Positions 24,401-34,387 of a stretch of 64,000 nt of DNA are shown one piece after another (within the stretch, counting starts at the first letter, position 1; every line of letters begins with the position of its first letter). The stretch is from positions 134,438,326 through 134,502,325 of the forward strand of contig OY282558.1 of assembly GCA_958295665.1 (NCBI GenBank), read 5' to 3'. The notes beneath the pieces were generated by a model that ran no database searches, had not been told where the DNA came from, and was given only the letters and a program-made list of their open reading frames with translations. The translations under genes were made by a program, and so were the position numbers. The stretch is from Tipula vernalis (taxonomy: Eukaryota > Arthropoda > Insecta > Diptera > Tipulidae).

Positions 24401-25002
24401 ACTGTTACCCAAAAATGCCTAGAATTATTGAAAATTCAAAGTGATACACTCAACTGAGGTAAATGTCAAACAACGAAAAATTTTAACAGAACTCTGAAAG
24501 TCTCTTCTCACTATATTTACACTTTGGGCGGATATAAACTTAATAGCTTGCATTGAATTCAAGTTAATTAAAAATTTAACGAAGTTTAACAGAACTGCAA
24601 AATCTTCGGGACAGATTTTGATAACATCGAATTTAAAAGCACAATTGAGCTGACAAAAATAAATCAAAAACTGTTCTAAAATTACTTTTTCTTGGTGAAC
24701 ACTTTTTGTTAATTGATCAATAAATATATCTTACGAAAACTTAATTTACCAAAAGCTTTATAAAATGTAATGTTTGTAAACAAATTTAAGAAACTGAAAG
24801 AACTATTATTTAAAGCTTTACAGATAGAAAATAACCTTTTACAACCAGTCTGTTGGGTTTATTCCATAGTGCAAACGACTTCTTGATTTTGACGGAGCAA
24901 CAAAATCTTACAAAATGAAACTGAAATGAAAACTTTCTATATGTTATAAAACAATTTAAAGTTAAATGATTTTCCACCGACAAAATCAGCAAGTTTTTGA
25001 TT

Positions 25003-26975
25003 CTAGTTAATCAAACAGGTGAAATCATCTAAATTTATGCAAAGTAGATTTTTAATTACATTTAGCGGAACTTGTAAAATCTACATTTAAAACAATTTAG
25101 TGTTATTATACAATAACACCACAACCTTTGAGCTTTTAGGACGAAGGCGAAACATATTCTGTGTTTTTTAAAATATTTTAACCTTAATCTAATAAAAAAA
25201 TACATGATTCGTTTAAAAAATAAAACCTCGCAATGGATGCCAGTTAATCATATTTATTTAACCAAGTTGAACAGAACTCCAATACATTTGGAATAGTTTT
25301 TAATTGCTTCATAATTAAAGTTAAATGCAAAGTCACAATTGAGCTTTCTGGTAATGTAAAAATATTTTTCCATACTACATAAATGTTCTATGATAATTAA
25401 TGGAAAAGCTTCTTTAGAGTTACTGCGTTGGTCAACAGCTTTTTAAATATTTTGCAAATATTAACTGATAAAACGTTAGTTGACGAAGAGCTTTTTATGG
25501 ATCTGAGGATTGTTTAAGCTAGTCAAGTTTAATTAAACAGAAACCCACAAAACCATGCAACTTGCGTTCAAAAGAATAGTTGGCAATCTTCATTTTGCAA
25601 CCAATTTGTTGCATTTATTTAATAATTCAATGATATGCATGCTTTTGGGTGGATCTACTAAATTTTGAGGAAATGATATGAAAAGTTGTTATATTTAATA
25701 AATTTGGTTAAGGTTAAATGATTTCTCACCGAAAAAATGACCAGATTTGTTCAAAAAATTGAAACTCACATTGGATTGGTTGACCAATTTATTTAGCAAG
25801 CTTAAATAGAACTTGAAAACGGACAGTTTGTAAAATTTTTTTTTAAAATTGTATTTAAATGCATAATTGTTTTAAACTTAAATGATTTACGCCAAACTGA
25901 AAACCAAAAGTTTTCAACAATCAAAACCTTTTTTTTAATATCTGTTAAAATTATTTATCAAATAAATTCAAGTAATTGTTTCACAAGGACCATGTTGAAA
26001 ACCTCTAAAAGCTCTTACGTGTTTGATAAGTTATCACAGTAAGAATAAACATAATTTTAGAAAGCCACAGTAAGTTCTATATCTTCTGCAAAAAAAAATT
26101 ATGAGGAAAAATGTTCACTAAAAGCTTTTAATTTTTAGCACATTGATTTTCGGTTCAACGAAAATGATTGACCTTAATAAAAATTGCATGGAAAATAATT
26201 GTTGTGAAAATTGCTATCGAATACAAATGTGCTTAAAAACTCAACATCCGAAGCATAGTTTTTGAAAACTTTCTAGTTACAGTTTTCTGTTCAAAAGCAC
26301 AATTCACAATCATCATTTAAAGAATCGTGTAAAATATAAAAGCTTGCAGTTAGTTAATGAAGTGTATTTTGGATAGTCTAACAGAACAACATCTTAGAAC
26401 TTCTCCTGAGAATATGAAAAACTGAGCTTTTTGTGGTGATCAGGGATTTCTATATTTTATGTATTTTTCGTTGGAATTAAAATTCCTGTTTCAATCATTT
26501 TAAGCTTATTAAAATCAAGGCTCGACAATGATTAAAATGTTTAACGGAACCTAAAACTTTCAGAGCCCTTTTTGAAAGTATTCCCGTTCGGAATTATAAT
26601 TATATCAAAATCACAGTTGATAATCACCATTTTAGGCATAAAATCTTGTAATACATTCCAGGTGACTAAATATTTAACGACTAAATTTCGCCAGAAGTTC
26701 ATAATCTTCGGAATAGATTTTGAAAGCATCACAATTAAAATAATCATCAAATGTACAATTGAGATTTGGTAAGATAGCAAGAGCTTTCTTTATTTTAAGA
26801 CATTATTAAGGTTAAGATTTCTGTCGAGCCGTTTTCTAATATTAAAGGCTTCTAGTTTACACGTTTGATAATTGATGAAAAAGAACCTACGTCCTAGGTC
26901 CTAAGGCAATCACATATATTTAAACAGGTTTAACAGAATTGTCAATCTTTTCAGGTAGACAATAAAGCTTCTTTA
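25003..26975 (-). repeat. Right arm of ~1.9-kb inverted repeat
   Basis: Reverse-complement partner of 19955-21853. The outer end is near CAGGTAGACAATAAAGCTT (26953-26971) and the inner end near GTTAATCAAACAGGTGAAAT. The spacer is about 3.1 kb. Confidence 0.85.
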
Positions 26976-27639
26976 AAAAGTCTTCGACTTATTGAAAATA
27001 GAAATCAAAATAAGAATTAAATTGTTAAATGAAGAATCGAAATGAAAAGAGCTACAAAAGCTTCAGTACTTTGTAATTGAAACTATTCACAATAATACAC
27101 AATTATCAAATTTAGAGCTTAACTTTGACTTATTATGGCACAAAGGCAAATATACCAAAAACCATAAACAAAAGCTTTTATTGAAGCTTTCGATTTTTTA
27201 AGAATAGAAATCGTGAAATAATTAAAAATGTTCAATAAGACATTAGAATTATTTTTACGTTAAATAAGCTTCTTATAAAAGATGAATAAACTAAAGAATT
27301 AAACCATTTGAAAAAATGTTTTGTTAATTTTTCAAAAGCGGTTTGATAAATAATCGTATATTGTGAAAACTCATTTTATTGGGAGGGAAGAAGAAAGAAA
27401 AATACTTGTAAACCAAATTAAACAGTGGAGTCATACATTTATAATTTTGTTTAGAATTAAATATAAAGCATTGTTGTTGTAATTTAGCAAATAAAATACT
27501 GACAACACACATAATCGATTAACTTTACTATAGCTTGTAGGTATCGGGTAATCTAGTAATATTCAAAATGCTTAATTCAACCTAAATTGACTTTTTTCGA
27601 ATTTTTAATGAAATAGCGAACCTATTTATTAATATTTAT

Positions 27640-27661
27640 CTTTTTTTTATTTCAGGTAAGT
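27640..27661 (+). promoter_or_regulatory. Candidate recursive splice site (ratchet point) 1
   Basis: CTTTTTTTTATTTCAG directly followed by GTAAGTG (junction 27655/27656). A pyrimidine tract plus CAG abutting a strong donor is the zero-nucleotide-exon pattern used in long fly introns. No plus-strand gene is visible here, so function is unproven. Confidence 0.4.
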
Positions 27662-27934
27662 GGATCAGATTCATAATTTTATTGTAAGTACAAAAATGTT
27701 GCTCTAACACATCGGTTTTAAGCTTTTCCTGATTACAACTCAGTAACAGTGGCAGAGATTTGTACATGTCGCTTTAATAACAACAAGTCTTCCAAAAACA
27801 AAAATATAAAATGTCACTGCTTGAATAATTTTACTTTATACCATTATCATCATTATCATTCTGATCACCATTCATGTAAAACATTCCAACCAAGACTAAT
27901 TTGCATACTCGTATTTGTAGTAACCAAATTTAAT

Positions 27935-27971
27935 TTTACTTTTTGTCTATTCTGTTCATTTCAGGTGAGTG
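27935..27971 (+). promoter_or_regulatory. Candidate recursive splice site 2
   Basis: CTTTTTGTCTATTCTGTTC then ATTTCAG directly followed by GTGAGTG (junction 27964/27965), 309 bp from the first candidate. The interval between the two has stops in all three frames, so it is not a coding exon. Confidence 0.35.
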
Positions 27972-28001
27972 CTTTTATGCTATACTCGTGTGCTAAAATT
28001 A

Positions 28002-28021
28002 CCCCCCCCCCCCTCCCCCCC
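28002..28021. repeat. Poly-C tract
   Basis: Nineteen C bases interrupted by one T; rare in this AT-rich setting. Confidence 0.95.
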
Positions 28022-28551
28022 GACATTTGTATGCCATGGATTTGAATTAAATTTTATTTTGGTGTCTAGGTGCATGTGTACTCATTGTGCATTTAGTGTT
28101 GTTATTCATTTACGAGAACTATGGTACACATGATTTTTGTTGGTGTTTTTTTTTTTTTGTAAAAATCATTTTGACGAGTTTAAAACACAACAATATTTTT
28201 TATTGTTTGTACTGTTATAAACTACTATTATTGTAGTAAAACACAACAGTTGTCTTTGTGTGTGAACATCCCGCATTATAAAATGTGTACTATATAAAAT
28301 GTGTTGCAAGGTAGATAAAAGCTTTCTCTCTCGGTTGTTTCACAAAAAAAAAAAAAAAAAATTTTGAAAATGAATTGTTGCTTAAAATATTTATTACCCC
28401 AAGGGGTGGGTGAGCTGAATGTACAACACAACATTTTTTTACATATTTGCTGTGTAAATAAATCAACAGAATAGTCGTTTAAAGCATAGTGACGGAAATA
28501 AATAACAAAAAAAAAAAAAAGTTAAATCTAAATTCCCAACATTAAATGTAT

Positions 28552-28571
28552 AACAACAACAACAACAACAA
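28552..28571. repeat. (AAC)n microsatellite
   Basis: About seven AAC units just downstream of the exon donor site (minus-strand sense). Confidence 0.95.
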
Positions 28572-28587
28572 AAATTAAAAAGCTTAC

Positions 28588-28847
28588 CTTCTTAAATCAG
28601 GACTTGCCGTATACGGTGCAGCAACTTCTTTAATTTTTAATATAATAATGGCAGTTATAAAGATACATATAATATTAACAACTGTTAATAAGCCGGATAC
28701 GATGCCATTTATTAAAAATTCAGTGGGTATATAGTCTGTATAGATGAATTGGTATGACGAGTTGCCGGTATATGATTCACCTTTGAGATGTGGTACTTTT
28801 GTACCATCATATATTAACCATATACATGCTAATGCCCAGTATAATCC
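28588..28847 (-). CDS. Internal exon of an unrecognised insect membrane-protein gene
   Basis: On the minus strand an acceptor (TTTCATTATTACAG) precedes 260 bp of open sequence that ends at the donor GTAAGC. The exon starts at a codon boundary and ends with two spare bases (phase 2). It encodes 86 residues starting GLYWALACIWLIYDG, with a polar loop (KGESYTGNSSYQFIY) and then a hydrophobic stretch of about 23 residues (near 46-71) followed by KIKEVAAPYTASPDLR. The other two frames are closed. The pattern suggests the end of one membrane span, an extracellular loop with an NSS glycosylation sequon, a second span and a cytoplasmic tail, as in four-span insect proteins. I do not recognise the family with confidence. 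Flanking exons were not found, so long introns are likely. Confidence 0.8.
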
Positions 28848-28850
28848 CTG

Positions 28851-29760
28851 TAATAATGAAACATAAATATTAAATGGTAGTTTTATGTATATACAGTATA
28901 CATACGATATGTCAAGATCAGTGTTTTCAAAACAGTTAATCTATTCACAAAAATATTCAGTACAGAAATGTTACCGCCTTGAAATTGAATGAATTACGTT
29001 TCGAGTTAGTTTGTATTTTGTAATTGACATTCATTCCGAGAGGCTAATTCCAAGTCTATTTATGATAATTTTATATATAGTAAACGTAAGTGGCTCCGAA
29101 ATTTAACAAAATGAACAAATCTCTGGTCAAGATTATGGTAGACCTAAGAGCCGTTATTGATAACAATAATCTTGAGCGGACAATTTTTTTTTTATATTTG
29201 TTTATTTAGTGGAACTTCTAACGGGATTGAGAATTGACTCACAGGTAACCAATAGGACATTTTTATGGTTACCTTGCTCTTGGTCAGAGGAATTTTTGCT
29301 AATTTTTCTAAAGCAAGCAACGACATTAGTTAGTCTTAGGTGCCGGCCAATCCCTTATGAGCTCCGTGATAAAGGTCGTGATTTTTAAAAATAATTTTCA
29401 TGTAACAAAAAATTCATGTCGTGTAAAACACATTAAGAATTGTATGCTAAATCGCTTAATCGTGAAAGAAGATCGCATGATTCCAAATGGATTAGAAGCC
29501 AATAGGTAAAGGCCATGAAAACGATATCGAAACCTGAATAAGAGTAAATGAAAATGGTAGTTTAGAAGAAAAAGTTGTGAAAAAGTTGTCATACATTTTG
29601 TCATTTGTCTTAACGAAATAATTTAGATATTTCATTGTTGTCATCTACTCTGATGATATTCTGAAAATTTTCTACAAACTGACAAACTGGCAGAAAAACA
29701 ATATCAGATATGCTTTCAGGTGTGTGTCTTAGCTATTCAAGAAATTAAAATTTTTGGAAA
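28851..29760. other. Probable intron sequence upstream of the exon
   Basis: No further exon or transposon motif was recognised. A mixed-composition patch (29205-29390) is unassigned. Confidence 0.45.
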
Positions 29761-30110
29761 AGTGATTGATTAGGGTTATAGAACATATGCACATGTTTGA
29801 TTTATTGAGAAAGTCCTAGGAAGCGGCCACCACAGCGGCCTGTTTGCGAAGTTGTCTTATGCTTCTATATAGCTCAATGCAGTCTCCTTGTGACCTTAGC
29901 TATTACTTGAGAAATATTCAAATTTTGCAAAAAGTATTGATTAGGGTATAGGTACAGGACAGCCAGGCTTAGCGTAACTGATTTTCGGGGTTTTCTTGAG
30001 AAAATTTCATAAAGCGGTTACAAAATTATCATAAATAATCTCATACAATATATTGAATGTATGAATATGGTAAGTGATTTCCGATTTTACTTGGAGAAAT
30101 GCTACGAAGT
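29760..30110. repeat. Degenerate ~180-bp repeat, about two units
   Basis: Units starting near 29760 and 29940 share TTGATTAGGGT..TA, TTCTTGAGAAA and AAGCGGTTACAAAATT-like blocks. A related unit lies at 32820-33110 on the other side of the gypsy remnant. Confidence 0.5.
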
Positions 30111-30111
30111 A

Positions 30112-30178
30112 CTTTATTAATTTTTTGTTGAATGTTAATTAATTCATGTAATTTCTAATATGCTACCGGTGATTAGAC
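30112..30178 (-). mobile_element. 67-bp insertion with 10-bp target-site duplication
   Basis: Flanked by the exact direct repeat CTACGAAGTA (30102-30111 and 30179-30188). The 67 bp match the start of the TGTTGAATG repeat (22337, 52246). On the minus strand the insert ends AACAAAAAATTAATAAAG. The same A-rich end occurs at the larger copy near 52246, which suggests a 5'-truncated retroposon. Confidence 0.65.
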
Positions 30179-30289
30179 CTACGAAGTAGCTACTAAGGCT
30201 ACTAAAGAGGTTCACGACAAGCAGGACATGCTTTTGATAAGTTTTTGTCCCAAATCCCATCCCCCTCCAAGTAGCACCAGATTGCGGAA

Positions 30290-30562
30290 AAAATGATCCG
30301 ATTTACCCGCTCCGCCGAAGTTAGTCCAATGTTTTATTCAATTTTCGTCCAAGAATGACTTAAAATTCATGCGAAACACATTGTCCTTCAAATATCCCAT
30401 TAATGAATTAGACTCGGCTCTTCTAAATTGCTCGAGCAGACAAAATTTGGAAAAAATGTCTACGCTCACTTTAGATCTCAAAAATGGTTCAATATAGTCT
30501 ATGGCGATCATTTCGTAAGATCGTGTGGGTAATTTTGGCTGTCCCATGGGCACACGAGACAC
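30290..30562 (-). pseudogene. Ty3/gypsy integrase fragment
   Basis: The minus strand encodes RSYEMIAIDYIEPFLRSK, then FSKFCLLEQFRRAES. This corresponds to the first-aspartate block of gypsy integrases (family: ..vaiDfigPlprSk...ivvDxfSKf..l.plr.a). Intervening residues of the strand after PFLRS are missing, and the second aspartate block is not found. Confidence 0.7.
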
Positions 30563-30700
30563 CCGATTACCATACTAATTTATATACCAACTCTCGCTCT
30601 TCCTAACATAAAGTTCAATATATCGAACCATTTTGGACCAAAAATAGCGTTGTTTAATAATTTGTTGTCTTTTTGCAAACCCCATGTCCCCAGAACCTTG

Positions 30701-31030
30701 TCACGTAACCCTAAAGGTACGTATCGATCGTGACAATAACTTTAAATTAGCCCAATGGGCGAGTCGGGACCACGGGAGAGAGGCACAATCCGTGATCACC
30801 CTAAATTGTGTACCTTCAATGTATGGCCCGAATTTCTCAATTACTAGAACTACTTCTTTGAGTGGTTGAGAGTTTTGTCGGCGAACTGCATGTGTTATAC
30901 GACGCGACGTTGCGTCAGCTGTTTTAATGCCAGTCATTATGGGTTGAAGCTCTAAGCCTAATCTATCGAATCCAGCAGTTCCACACTTACTTACTTGTCT
31001 TCCCATCATCCCCGTTTGACACTTCCTCAA
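30701..31030 (-). pseudogene. Ty3/gypsy RNase H fragment
   Basis: KEVVLVIEKFGPYIEGTQF then RVITDCASLPW fits the middle of gypsy RNase H (family: E.La.v.a.ekFr.Yi.G..F.v.TD..aL.w). NLKLLSRSIRTF corresponds to the (N)Lk..l.RW...l segment. Surrounding frames are broken. Confidence 0.75.
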
Positions 31031-31307
31031 CTTCTTGAGTATCTCTATTATCTGCGGAAAATCTTAGACACATTCCGATTCCACACTTTTGTTTCCCGAA
31101 CAACTATGCACTATACACTATGTTTTCTTGGGCATTCATTTGCAAAATAGTCTCTCGTTTGCCACTGCATCAACAAAAAATACTGTATCTTGTCTTATCG
31201 CAATCAAAAAGTTGTGCTCATAACGGTTGTATTTGTAAAATATCACCCTTTTCGACTTTTAGTAGAACAAACGTGGCTCAAACAGTTTTGTAGCCTCGTC
31301 AATTTAT

Positions 31308-31550
31308 TTACATATTGTTTTGAGCTGCTCCAAGGAAGTTATTGTAACAATGGCAAGAGACATTGAGTAATGCGATAACATGTTCCTTTGAACAATATAA
31401 CATTTTTCGATTACTGTCATGGGTGGATAAATACTTTGGAAAAGAATCTCCATGCTCGTCATGAAAGTGGCAAACGATTCTTTGGTCTTTGTAATCTGGA
31501 ATTAATTTCTTCCCGTAATAAAAAATTGTGGTTCGTTGGTAGGAACTCAT
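31308..31550 (-). pseudogene. Possible gypsy Gag fragment
   Basis: An 80-residue frame with QRIVCHFHDEHGDSFPKYLS and a helical C-terminal half. It lies upstream (minus sense) of RNase H at the distance expected after loss of RT. Sequence similarity is too weak for more than a positional guess. Confidence 0.3.
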
Positions 31551-32240
31551 GTTTCACTGCCCCTACTAATTCATGTCAGACCAAGTCCCCTTGGCAGGTG
31601 GGACAAAGAATAAAATACATGTAAGATAAAATCTGTGACTTGAGTTATCACCTTTTAAATCTTTGTCACAGAAATAAACCTGAGGTTATCTCTTCGGTAC
31701 GGGCAAATATTTGTACTTGTGATAAAATATCCGTTAACAATCTGCCTTCCTTGCCACTAAATTGAATTTTCCACTTGTGAAAAACCGAAGCCTTTGAAGC
31801 AGTCTCTATACATACTTGTATTTCCTGGTGTTTCTACCTCACCAGGTGCTAATTTGTTTGCCTTATGATTTACTGCTGTCCCAGCCGGCTGATTTTCGAC
31901 TTAATTTCGAATATCGAGTGATAATTACGCCGTATTCTCAGCAGTGGTAACATCTCGCCGGGTATCGCTACCTTTTTGCATATTCTTCTGAAACTACTGG
32001 GCCCGCCTCCCGTTCATCGTTCTCGACCAGCATTAAACTGTCTAAGCAACCGTCATTGTTGGACGATGCAGCCTCTGCGTCATCCAAAGTTTTCAGAAGG
32101 CCATATTTTAAATTATCAATAATGGTCGATTTTCGTGAGTATTGGATGCACGATACGCTCTGCCCATGTTGTGTACCAAATGTAACTCGCGGCTCTAAAG
32201 ATTGAAACTTGTTTGCCAGAGAACTAACAAAACTCTAAAT

Positions 32241-32815
32241 TAACCGCGCAATCGTTTGCATACGCGCGGATAGACAATGTCACATCTATATACATATATA
32301 TGTGGCTTGACCACTTGAGCTACCAATTCATTTTTTCCTGTTTAGGAAAATTTCATTATCTCAGCTGACAGCCGACAAGGGTAGAAGGTGGAATTCCGCG
32401 TGGTTTAGGAAATTTTAATATTTTCTAATGGACATGAACTGTAGAGTGGAACAGGTTGATTTTCTTCCACAATCCGCCGGTTGCGATGCTTGCGTGGCAA
32501 AATGGAAATGGTTCTACTCAAAATCAAAATTATTGCTCATTCCCTCCGGGATAATAAGTTCGTCTGTCGTCCCGTTATAAAATACACCCATACATAAGTA
32601 GAATCATTGCTAAGGAATTATTTAAAATCTATAACCTAATTTGTGGTCTCGGTAGGGCAGCGGTTCGATTTAAATTAGCGGAGGTTTACATTAATGTGAA
32701 AAAAATTCACGATCTAGCAAAAAGCAAAGTGACTGAATCACTATTTATCTCTACTTATCACTATTTATAAATTTGTTAAAAACGAAATGTAACTGGAATA
32801 TGGAAGGATTGAAGG
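32241..32815. other. Unassigned DNA
   Basis: No ORF or repeat partner recognised. Possible gypsy 5' flank. Confidence 0.4.
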
Positions 32816-32819
32816 GATT

Positions 32820-33110
32820 ATCATTAGGTGTTTGATATTTGGAAAATATTTCACTTTTGCAAAGGTAAGGAATTTGGTTGATTAGCACAACAGTTTTTGA
32901 CATAATATCATATAGTATATGGAATACAAGATTAAGGGATTTTCCGAATTTTCTTGAGAGAATTCTAGAAAGTGGCTACCAAAATTGTCTACTAGCGAAG
33001 TTATTATATGGTCTTGGCTATTCGAGACATACCATATTTCACTTTGGAAAAGAGACAATTTTGGTGACCGTTTCGAAAATCCCTTATGCATGTAGTATAT
33101 ATAGGGTGAT
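32820..33110. repeat. Related unit of the ~180-bp repeat
   Basis: Contains TTTTCTTGAGAGAATTCTAG, AAAGTGGCTACCAAAATTGT and GCGAAGTTATTATATGGTCT. These align with the units at 29760-30110. Confidence 0.5.
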
Positions 33111-34010
33111 TCTTTAGTATAATAAATTCAATAGGTGATGGAGGACACTAATCTGATCAAAAAATGATATGACGCCACATATCCTATTTGTAAGAGTCAA
33201 AGAGATAATCAATGTTCTGCTATAAAATTAGTCACCTTGAATTTCACTTATAACTTAGAAACTAATACTCACAAATTATTCTTATATACGTTTATCGTAA
33301 AATATCGCAAGCTAAACCTGCCTTAATAAACTATTTGGCTGTTTGCAAAACATTTTTAAATTTATTACAAATAAACAATACAAGATTATTTTGTTCAAAC
33401 GTCAAAAATATATAGTGGAGATTATGACGTCCAGATAATCCCCAATATGCAATTTTAAATTTTTATTTAGTGTTCGCTCCACTTTTTCCCATTTCACTCG
33501 TTATGTTCAATTTTGCGTTTTTAAAACAAATTGGCAGTTCTAATAAAATGGATATATTCTGTTTGAATCTTTATGTCTATAAGAAGATACCCATTCAAGT
33601 TGAGATTTGTTTGTTTGAATATTTGCACTGCCTTGCTCTACTTGTATCCGGATATCCAGATAGGCATTGGAAGAAATACGTGATATAATAATGGTTATGT
33701 AAAAAAAATGTATTAAAGTGTTAGCTAAATAGTAAAAGTTAAGATAAGATAAAACACAAATACATTTTTAAATAGATAATTCTATAAATATTTGCAAAAT
33801 AAAACAGAAAAATATTGTTAAATTTTGATAAAGGATTTCACGACACAATGTTTTGAACCAAATAATATTCTTCCTTAAAAACTAGATCTTTTTATTTTCT
33901 ATTGGTAATCTGTGAACCATATATTTGATTTGGTGATCCAGAACATCCTTTACATTGTTATAAAATTATTTTCAGAGTTATCAAAAGGATGGTAATTATA
34001 AATTAAATTT
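33111..34010. other. AT-rich DNA, nothing recognised
   Basis: No coding, repeat or RNA signal was found. Confidence 0.5.
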
Positions 34011-34012
34011 TT

Positions 34013-34270
34013 CAGATGATTAATCTATAATTACTAAGGCTTTCTGATTATTTGAACCCTTAATCCCAGTGATGTTATTTAAAAGGACCTCGTTAACTTC
34101 TGTTAATTGGACAGCCCCAGTTCCAATTTCATTGTATAGGCCGACAATTTATTATGCTCCATGGCAACATTTAGAAATTTCGTATGACACCTTCAAGAAA
34201 TATAAACGCGCATCTCATTAACTACAACTTCCAAATACTTCCCACGAATCATACGAAATTTCTGAATGTT
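34013..34270. repeat. Satellite unit, inverted, then switching to plus orientation
   Basis: 34013-34240 is the reverse complement of 44531-44820, except for ~58 bp missing here. At about 34245 the orientation flips: 34250-34270 (CATACGAAATTTCTGAATGT) reads on the plus strand and continues directly, across the Jockey-like insertion, into 44421 onward. Confidence 0.8.
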
Positions 34271-34387
34271 TATTTTAAAAAGGAAAAATTTATTCGGAAC
34301 TATAAGCTCCAGTACAATTTTGACTAATAATAACAAAAAATACAATTTTCTCAAACAATTAAATTATTAAAAGCATAAATAAATTAT

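Larger units (their letters stand above)
13700..27200. repeat. Diverged modular AT-rich repeat array, inverted about ~23.4 kb
   Basis: The same phrases recur in the same order: AATTGTGCTTTTGAATA, then ..TTTTAGAGTTCTGTTAAATAA.. (e.g. 16050, 16310, 17440, 19660, 21590), then AGTTTNTAATTTTTGAACAAA and CTGGTCATTTTTT. Other recurring phrases are GTAAGAGCTTTTAGAGG (16935, 19390, 20830) and many AAGCTTTT boxes. Left of ~21.9 kb they read on the plus strand; from ~24.4 kb rightwards they read on the minus strand (TTTAACAGAAC, AAAAGCTTTTA). Spacing is irregular, and some blocks repeat at ~1.4 kb (19650 versus 21040). Long ORFs inside are translations of repeat sequence, not genes. Confidence 0.65.
30190..32240 (-). 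mobile_element. Ty3/gypsy remnant, heavily decayed
   Basis: Integrase (30290-30562) and RNase H (30701-31030) blocks are in gypsy order on the minus strand. A possible Gag block lies at 31308-31550. RT and protease were not recognised, so large deletions are likely. Similar ~180-bp repeats on both sides suggest insertion into that repeat. Confidence 0.6.

Noticed and set aside
27656..27964. Plus-strand coding exon between the two CAG/GT sites
   Set aside because: All three frames contain stops.
27749..28045. 98-residue His-rich frame
   Set aside because: Composition comes from TAT/CAT-rich and poly-C DNA; it spans a candidate splice site and has no family-like sequence.
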